Positions 57,461-64,000 of a DNA stretch of 64,000 nucleotides are shown here, one piece after another. The notes beneath the pieces were generated by a model that saw nothing but the letters and a program-made list of their open reading frames with translations, did no database searches and was not told the DNA's origin. How positions within the stretch are numbered: the first letter of the stretch is position 1; each line of letters opens with the position of its first letter. This stretch comes from Lasioglossum baleicum. Lineage: Eukaryota > Arthropoda > Insecta > Hymenoptera > Halictidae. The DNA lies in NCBI RefSeq assembly GCF_051020765.1, contig NW_027469099.1:1116001-1180000 (forward strand), given 5' to 3'. Both the position numbers and the translations under genes were made by a program.

Positions 57461-60400
57461 TGCCGCCAAGGGGGGCAGGCCGTTAAGGCGCCCCCGGGGT
57501 GGGCAGGTCGCGGGGGGCGAGGTGGAGCAATAATCCCCTCCCCCCCTCTACAAAGATGCGACCTGCCGGTCGACCCCCCTCCTTTTATTTTATAATATTT
57601 CATTTTATTCTATATATATTTTATATTCTATATTATAAATTTTATCTTTATCTTTTATTCCCCTTTATTTTGCCCCCCCGCCCATCTTATGTTTGTTGTG
57701 TTTTGTCCATTGTATTTATTTACTTATTATTATTTAGTTATTTATTGACTTTTATTTTATCTATTTTATCGACACACGTTTTCATTTATTGATATTATCT
57801 TTTATTTTATCATATTTTTAAGTTTTATGCGGGTCGACCAGGGGGGTGGGACGGGGGGAGGGGACAGACGCGAGCCGGAATTCGCCTCTGTCCCCTCCTT
57901 GTCGCGTGCGGAAAAAATACAATGCAGCGTGTAGGAGGATTTGCACATGTATAAAAATCGGATGGCGCGGTAACTAAAATTCTAAATTATACAGCACAAG
58001 TTGCAGCAATGCATGCGCATAAGTTAAATCACCTGCATACCGCCGTTTCCTCAAACTGTGTGTTCATAACTGGCACTGGGAGGATCGCAGTGCCACCACT
58101 GCGAGGAGGCCCAGGACTCTGCGCGGCATACGCTGGAAGAATGTCCAACGTGGTCGCCTCTGCGCAGAGACCTAAGTGGCGTTATTGGGATGGACCTCTC
58201 GTTGCCGGTCGTGGTCGACCACATGATCGGCAGCGAGTAGTCAAGAGCAGCGTTTGCCTCCTTCTGCGAGATTGTGATAACGCAGAAGGAGGCAGCGGAG
58301 AGGGAGAGGGAAGCCGACCCCCTCTCCGCCAGGAGGCTAGCATCGGCGGGGCAACCCCGACGAGGCCGACGGCCCCCTGTAAGGGGCCGCAGACGTAATG
58401 GCGGCGGTGGGACTACTTAGTACTTCCACCGCCGCCAAGGGGGGCAGGCCGTTAAGGCGCCCCCGGGGTGGGCAGGTCGCGGGGGGCGAGGTGGAGCAAT
58501 AATCCCCTCCCCCCCTCTACAAAGATGCGACCTGCCGGTCGACCCCCTCCTTTTATTTTATAATATTTCATTTTATTCTATATATATTTTATATTCTATA
58601 TTATAAATTTTATCTTTATCTTTTATTCCCCTTTATTTTGCCCCCCCCGCCCATCTTATGTTTGTTGTGTTTTGTCCATTGTATTTATTTACTTATTATT
58701 ATTTAGTTATTCATTGACTTTTATTTTATCTATTTTATCGACACACGTTTTCATTTATTGATATTATCTTTTATTTTATCATATTTTTAAGTTTTATGCG
58801 GGTCGACCAGGGGGGTGGGACGGGGGGAGGGGACAGACGCGAGCCGGAATTCGCCTCTGTCCCCTCCTTGTCGCGTGCGGAAAAAATACAATGCAGCGTG
58901 TAGGAGGATTTGCACATGTATAAAAATCGGATGGCGCGGTAACTAAAATTCTAAATTATACAGCACAAGTTGCAGCAATGCATGCGCATAAGTTAAATCA
59001 CCTGCATACCGCCGTTTCCTCAAACTGTGTGTTCATAACTGGCACTGGGAGGATCGCAGTGCCACCACTGCGAGGAGGCCCAGGACTCTGCGCGGCATAA
59101 GCTGGAAGAATGTCCAGCGTGGTCGGCGCCGCGCAGAGACCTAAGGGGCGTTATTGGGATGGACCTCTCGTTGCCGGTCGTGGTCGACCACATGATCGGC
59201 AGCGGGAGGTCAAGAGCAGCGTTTGCCTCCTCCTGCGAGATTGTGATAACGCAGAAGGAGGCAGCGGAGAGGGAGAGGGAAGCCGACCCCCTCTCCGCCA
59301 GGAGGCTAGCATCGGCGGGGCAATCCCGACGAGGCCGACGGCCCCCTGTAAGGTGCCGCAGACGCAATGGCGGCGGTGGGACTACTTAGTACTTCCACCG
59401 CCGCCGAGGGGGGCAGGCCGTTAAGGCGCCCCCGGGGTGGGCAGGTCGCGGGGGGCGAGGTGGAGCAATAATCCCCTCCCCCCCTACAAAGATGCGACCT
59501 GCCGGTCGACCCCCCTCCTTTTATTTTATAATATTTCATTTTATTCTATATATATTTTATATTCTACATTATAAATTTTATCTTTATCTTTTATTCCCCT
59601 TTATTTTGCCCCGCCATCTTATGTTTGTTGTGTTTTGTCCATTGTATTTATTTACTTATTATTATTTACTTAATTATTGACTTTTATTTTATCTATTTTA
59701 TCGATACACGTTTTCATTTATTGATATTATCTTTTATTTTATCATATTTTTAAGTTTTATGCGGGTCGACCAGGGGGGTGGGACGGGGGGAGGGGACAGA
59801 CGCGAGCCGGAACTCGCCTCTGTCCCCTCCTTGTCGCGTGCGGAAAAAATACAATGCAGCGTGTAGGAGTATTTGCACATGTATAAAAATCGGATGGCGC
59901 GGTAACTAAAATTCTAAATTATACAGCACAAGTTGCAGCAATGCATGCGCATAAGTTAAATCACCTGCATACCGCCGTTTCCTCAAACTGTGTGTTCATA
60001 ACTGGCACTGGGAGGATCGCAGTGCCACCACTGCGAGGAGGCCCAGGACTCTGCGCGGCATACGCTGGAAGAATGTCCAACGTGGTCGCCTCTGCGCAGA
60101 GACCTAAGTGGCGTTATTGGGATGGACCTCTCGTTGCCGGTCGTGGTCGACCACATGATCGGCAGCGAGTAGTCAAGAGCAGCGTTTGCCTCCTTCTGCG
60201 AGATTGTGATAACGCAGAAGGAGGCAGCGGAGAGGGAGAGGGAAGCCGACCCCCTCTCCGCCAGGAGGTTAGCATCGGCGGGGCAACCCCGACGAGGCCG
60301 ACGGCCCCCTGTAAGGGGCCGCAGACGTAATGGCGGCGGTGGGACTACTTAGTACTTCCACCGCCGCCAAGGGGGGCTGGCCGTTAAGGCGCCCCCGGGG

Positions 60401-60722
60401 TGGGCAGGTCGCGGGGGGCGAGGTGGAGCAATAATCCCCTCCCCCCTCTACAAAGATGCGACCTGCCGGTCGACCCCCCTCCTTTTATTTTATAATATTT
60501 CATTTTATTCTATATATATTTTATATTCTATATTATAAATTTTATCTTTACCTTTTATTCCCCTTTATTTTGCCTCCCCTTCTTATGTTTGTTGTGTTTT
60601 GTCCATTGTATTTATTTACTTATTATTATTTAGTTATTTATTGACTTTTATTTTATCTATTTTATCGATACACGTTTTCATTTATTGATATTATCTTTTA
60701 TTTTATCATATTTTTAAGTTTT
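56858..60722 (+). repeat. Four-unit higher-order repeat, copy 1
   Basis: Units at 56858, 57827, 58796 and 59759 each have a partner exactly 3865 bp to the right. The first unit overlaps the end of the five-unit block, so the exchange that made this block came after or reused that boundary. Nonsense relics are at 58238 and 60170. Confidence 0.88.
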
Positions 60723-63700
60723 ATGCGGGTCGACCAGGGGGGTGGGACGGGGGGAGGGGACAGACGCGAGCCGGAACTCGCCTCTGTCCCCTCCTTGTCG
60801 CGTGCGGAAAAAATACAATGCAGCGTGTAGGAGTATTTGCACATGTATAAAAATCGGATGGCGCGGTAACTAAAATTCTAAATTATACAGCACAAGTTGC
60901 AGCAATGCATGCGCATAAGTTAAATCACCTGCATACCGCCGTTTCCTCAAACTGTGTGTTCATAACTGGCACTGGGAGGATCGCAGTGCCACCACTGCGA
61001 GGAGGCCCAGGACTCTGCGCGGCATAAGCTGGAAGAATGTCCAGCGTGGTCGGCGCCGCGCAGAGACCTAAGGGGCGTTATTGGGATGGACCTCTCGTTG
61101 CCGGTCGTGGTCGACCACATGATCGGCAGCGAGAGGTCAAGAGCAGCGTTTGCCTCCTCCTGCGAGATTGTGATAACGCAGAAGGAGGCAGCGGAGAGGG
61201 AGAGGGAAGCCGACCCCCTCTCCGCCAGGAGGCTAGCATCGGCGGGGCAACCCCGACGAGGCCGACGGCCCCCTGTAAGGGGCCGCAGACGTAATGGCGG
61301 CGGTGGGACTACTTAGTACTTCCACTGCCGCCAAGGGGGGCAGGCCGTTAAAGCGCCCCCGGGGTGGGCAGGTCGCGGGGGGCGAGGTGGAGCAATAATC
61401 CCCTCCCCCCCTCTACAAAGATGCGACCTGCCGGTCGACCCCCCTCCTTTTATTTTATAATATTTCATTTTATTCTATATATATTTTATATTCTATATTA
61501 TAAATTTTATCTTTATCTTTTATTCCCCTTTATTTTGCCCCCCCGCCCATCTTATGTTTGTTGTGTTTTGTCCATTGTATTTATTTACTTATTATTATTT
61601 AGTTATTTATTGACTTTTATTTTATCTATTTTATCGACACACGTTTTCATTTATTGATATTATCTTTTATTTTATCATATTTTTAAGTTTTATGCGGGTC
61701 GACCAGGGGGGTGGGACGGGGGGAGGGGACAGACGCGAGCCGGAATTCGCCTCTGTCCCCTCCTTGTCGCGTGCGGAAAAAATACAATGCAGCGTGTAGG
61801 AGGATTTGCACATGTATAAAAATCGGATGGCGCGGTAACTAAAATTCTAAATTATACAGCACAAGTTGCAGCAATGCATGCGCATAAGTTAAATCACCTG
61901 CATACCGCCGTTTCCTCAAACTGTGTGTTCATAACTGGCACTGGGAGGATCGCAGTGCCACCACTGCGAGGAGGCCCAGGACTCTGCGCGGCATACGCTG
62001 GAAGAATGTCCAACGTGGTCGCCTCTGCGCAGAGACCTAAGTGGCGTTATTGGGATGGACCTCTCGTTGCCGGTCGTGGTCGACCACATGATCGGCAGCG
62101 AGTAGTCAAGAGCAGCGTTTGCCTCCTTCTGCGAGATTGTGATAACGCAGAAGGAGGCAGCGGAGAGGGAGAGGGAAGCCGACCCCCTCTCCGCCAGGAG
62201 GCTAGCATCGGCGGGGCAACCCCGACGAGGCCGACGGCCCCCTGTAAGGGGCCGCAGACGTAATGGCGGCGGTGGGACTACTTAGTACTTCCACCGCCGC
62301 CAAGGGGGGCAGGCCGTTAAGGCGCCCCCGGGGTGGGCAGGTCGCGGGGGGCGAGGTGGAGCAATAATCCCCTCCCCCCCTCTACAAAGATGCGACCTGC
62401 CGGTCGACCCCCTCCTTTTATTTTATAATATTTCATTTTATTCTATATATATTTTATATTCTATATTATAAATTTTATCTTTATCTTTTATTCCCCTTTA
62501 TTTTGCCCCCCCCGCCCATCTTATGTTTGTTGTGTTTTGTCCATTGTATTTATTTACTTATTATTATTTAGTTATTTATTGACTTTTATTTTATCTATTT
62601 TATCGACACACGTTTTCATTTATTGATATTATCTTTTATTTTATCATATTTTTAAGTTTTATGCGGGTCGACCAGGGGGGTGGGACGGGGGGAGGGGACA
62701 GACGCGAGCCGGAATTCGCCTCTGTCCCCTCCTTGTCGCGTGCGGAAAAAATACAATGCAGCGTGTAGGAGGATTTGCACATGTATAAAAATCGGATGGC
62801 GCGGTAACTAAAATTCTAAATTATACAGCACAAGTTGCAGCAATGCATGCGCATAAGTTAAATCACCTGCATACCGCCGTTTCCTCAAACTGTGTGTTCA
62901 TAACTGGCACTGGGAGGATCGCAGTGCCACCACTGCGAGGAGGCCCAGGACTCTGCGCGGCATAAGCTGGAAGAATGTCCAGCGTGGTCGGCGCCGCGCA
63001 GAGACCTAAGGGGCGTTATTGGGATGGACCTCTCGTTGCCGGTCGTGGTCGACCACATGATCGGCAGCGGGAGGTCAAGAGCAGCGTTTGCCTCCTCCTG
63101 CGAGATTGTGATAACGCAGAAGGAGGCAGCGGAGAGGGAGAGGGAAGCCGACCCCCTCTCCGCCAGGAGGCTAGCATCGGCGGGGCAATCCCGACGAGGC
63201 CGACGGCCCCCTGTAAGGTGCCGCAGACGCAATGGCGGCGGTGGGACTACTTAGTACTTCCACCGCCGCCGAGGGGGGCAGGCCGTTAAGGCGCCCCCGG
63301 GGTGGGCAGGTCGCGGGGGGCGAGGTGGAGCAATAATCCCCTCCCCCCCTACAAAGATGCGACCTGCCGGTCGACCCCCCTCCTTTTATTTTATAATATT
63401 TCATTTTATTCTATATATATTTTATATTCTACATTATAAATTTTATCTTTATCTCTTATTCCCCTTTATTTTGCCCCGCCATCTTATGTTTGTTGTGTTT
63501 TGTCCATTGTATTTATTTACTTATTATTATTTACTTAATTATTGACTTTTATTTTATCTATTTTATCGATACACGTTTTCATTTATTGATATTATCTTTT
63601 ATTTTATCATATTTTTAAGTTTTATGCGGGTCGACCAGGGGGGTGGGACGGGGGGAGGGGACAGACGCGAGCCGGAACTCGCCTCTGTCCCCTCCTTGTC

Positions 63701-64000
63701 GCGTGCGGAAAAAATACAATGCAGCGTGTAGGAGTATTTGCACATGTATAAAAATCGGATGGCGCGGTAACTAAAATTCTAAATTATACAGCACAAGTTG
63801 CAGCAATGCATGCGCATAAGTTAAATCACCTGCATACCGCCGTTTCCTCAAACTGTGTGTTCATAACTGGCACTGGGAGGATCGCAGTGCCACCACTGCG
63901 AGGAGGCCCAGGACTCTGCGCGGCATACGCTGGAAGAATGTCCAACGTGGTCGCCTCTGCGCAGAGACCTAAGTGGCGTTATTGGGATGGACCTCTCGTT
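60723..64000 (+). repeat. Four-unit higher-order repeat, copy 2 (cut by window end)
   Basis: Units start at 60723, 61692, 62661 and 63624. The array continues beyond the window. Only scattered single-base differences from copy 1 were seen, for example TTAAAGCGCC near 61349 and TATCTCTTATT near 63451. Confidence 0.88.

Noticed and set aside
1..64000. CRISPR-like or bacterial repeat array
   Set aside because: Repeats are about 960 bp with no short spacers, no cas genes, and the inserted elements are eukaryotic LTR retrotransposons.
1..64000. Telomeric or rDNA-linked array
   Set aside because: No TTAGG-type repeats and no recognisable 28S or 18S sequence were seen between units, although location cannot be decided from this window.

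Overview
The window is almost entirely one tandem repeat array from a eukaryotic genome. It is most likely from an insect, and a hymenopteran such as an ant is plausible, but that rests on the retroelement types and not on any host gene. About 60 head-to-tail units of roughly 930-968 bp run through all 64 kb and off both ends. No host protein-coding gene, tRNA, rRNA, CRISPR or bacterial feature was found. Each unit has a GC-rich half of about 600 bp and an AT-rich half of about 350 bp. The GC-rich half holds a plus-strand relic of the 3' end of a non-LTR retrotransposon of the R1/jockey type: a C-terminal CCHC zinc-knuckle motif, the following helical tail, and a stop codon. The array is therefore best described as a satellite built from 5'-truncated retrotransposon ends.

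Three LTR-type elements interrupt the array, each with a 4-bp target duplication and each in the AT-rich half of a unit. (1) 3048-3971 is a 924-bp solo LTR (duplication CCTT) with a TATA box and a run of stem-loops. (2) 4918-10250 is a complete Ty3/gypsy retrotransposon on the minus strand (duplication TATA) with two 416-bp LTRs that differ at 3 positions, a tRNA-Pro-like primer site and an intact single-frame 1444-residue Gag-Pol. (3) 38184-38733 is a small rearranged LTR-element remnant (duplication TTAT) with repeated ends and two copies of a Pol C-terminal tail.

Layout: 1-10429 is the more varied left part with two insertions. 10430-19049 has ordinary single units. 19050-32539 is a 7-unit higher-order repeat present twice. 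32540-38183 is mixed. 38819-44465 is a 3-unit repeat present twice. 44466-47929 is mixed. 47930-57460 is a 5-unit repeat present twice. 56858-64000 is a 4-unit repeat, the second copy cut by the window end. The 5-unit and 4-unit copies keep a constant spacing at every unit start I checked, so they look very recent. This nested structure points to growth by unequal exchange or segmental amplification, not to repeated retrotransposition.

The most unusual signal is in the solo LTR. Eight stem-loops lie within about 270 bp downstream of its TATA box. Six present exactly the same hexaloop, CAGCAT, on stems of different sequence, and two present close variants. An invariant loop on changing but paired stems suggests selection for an RNA structure in the element's leader. 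All family assignments come from motifs read by eye; no database search was possible.
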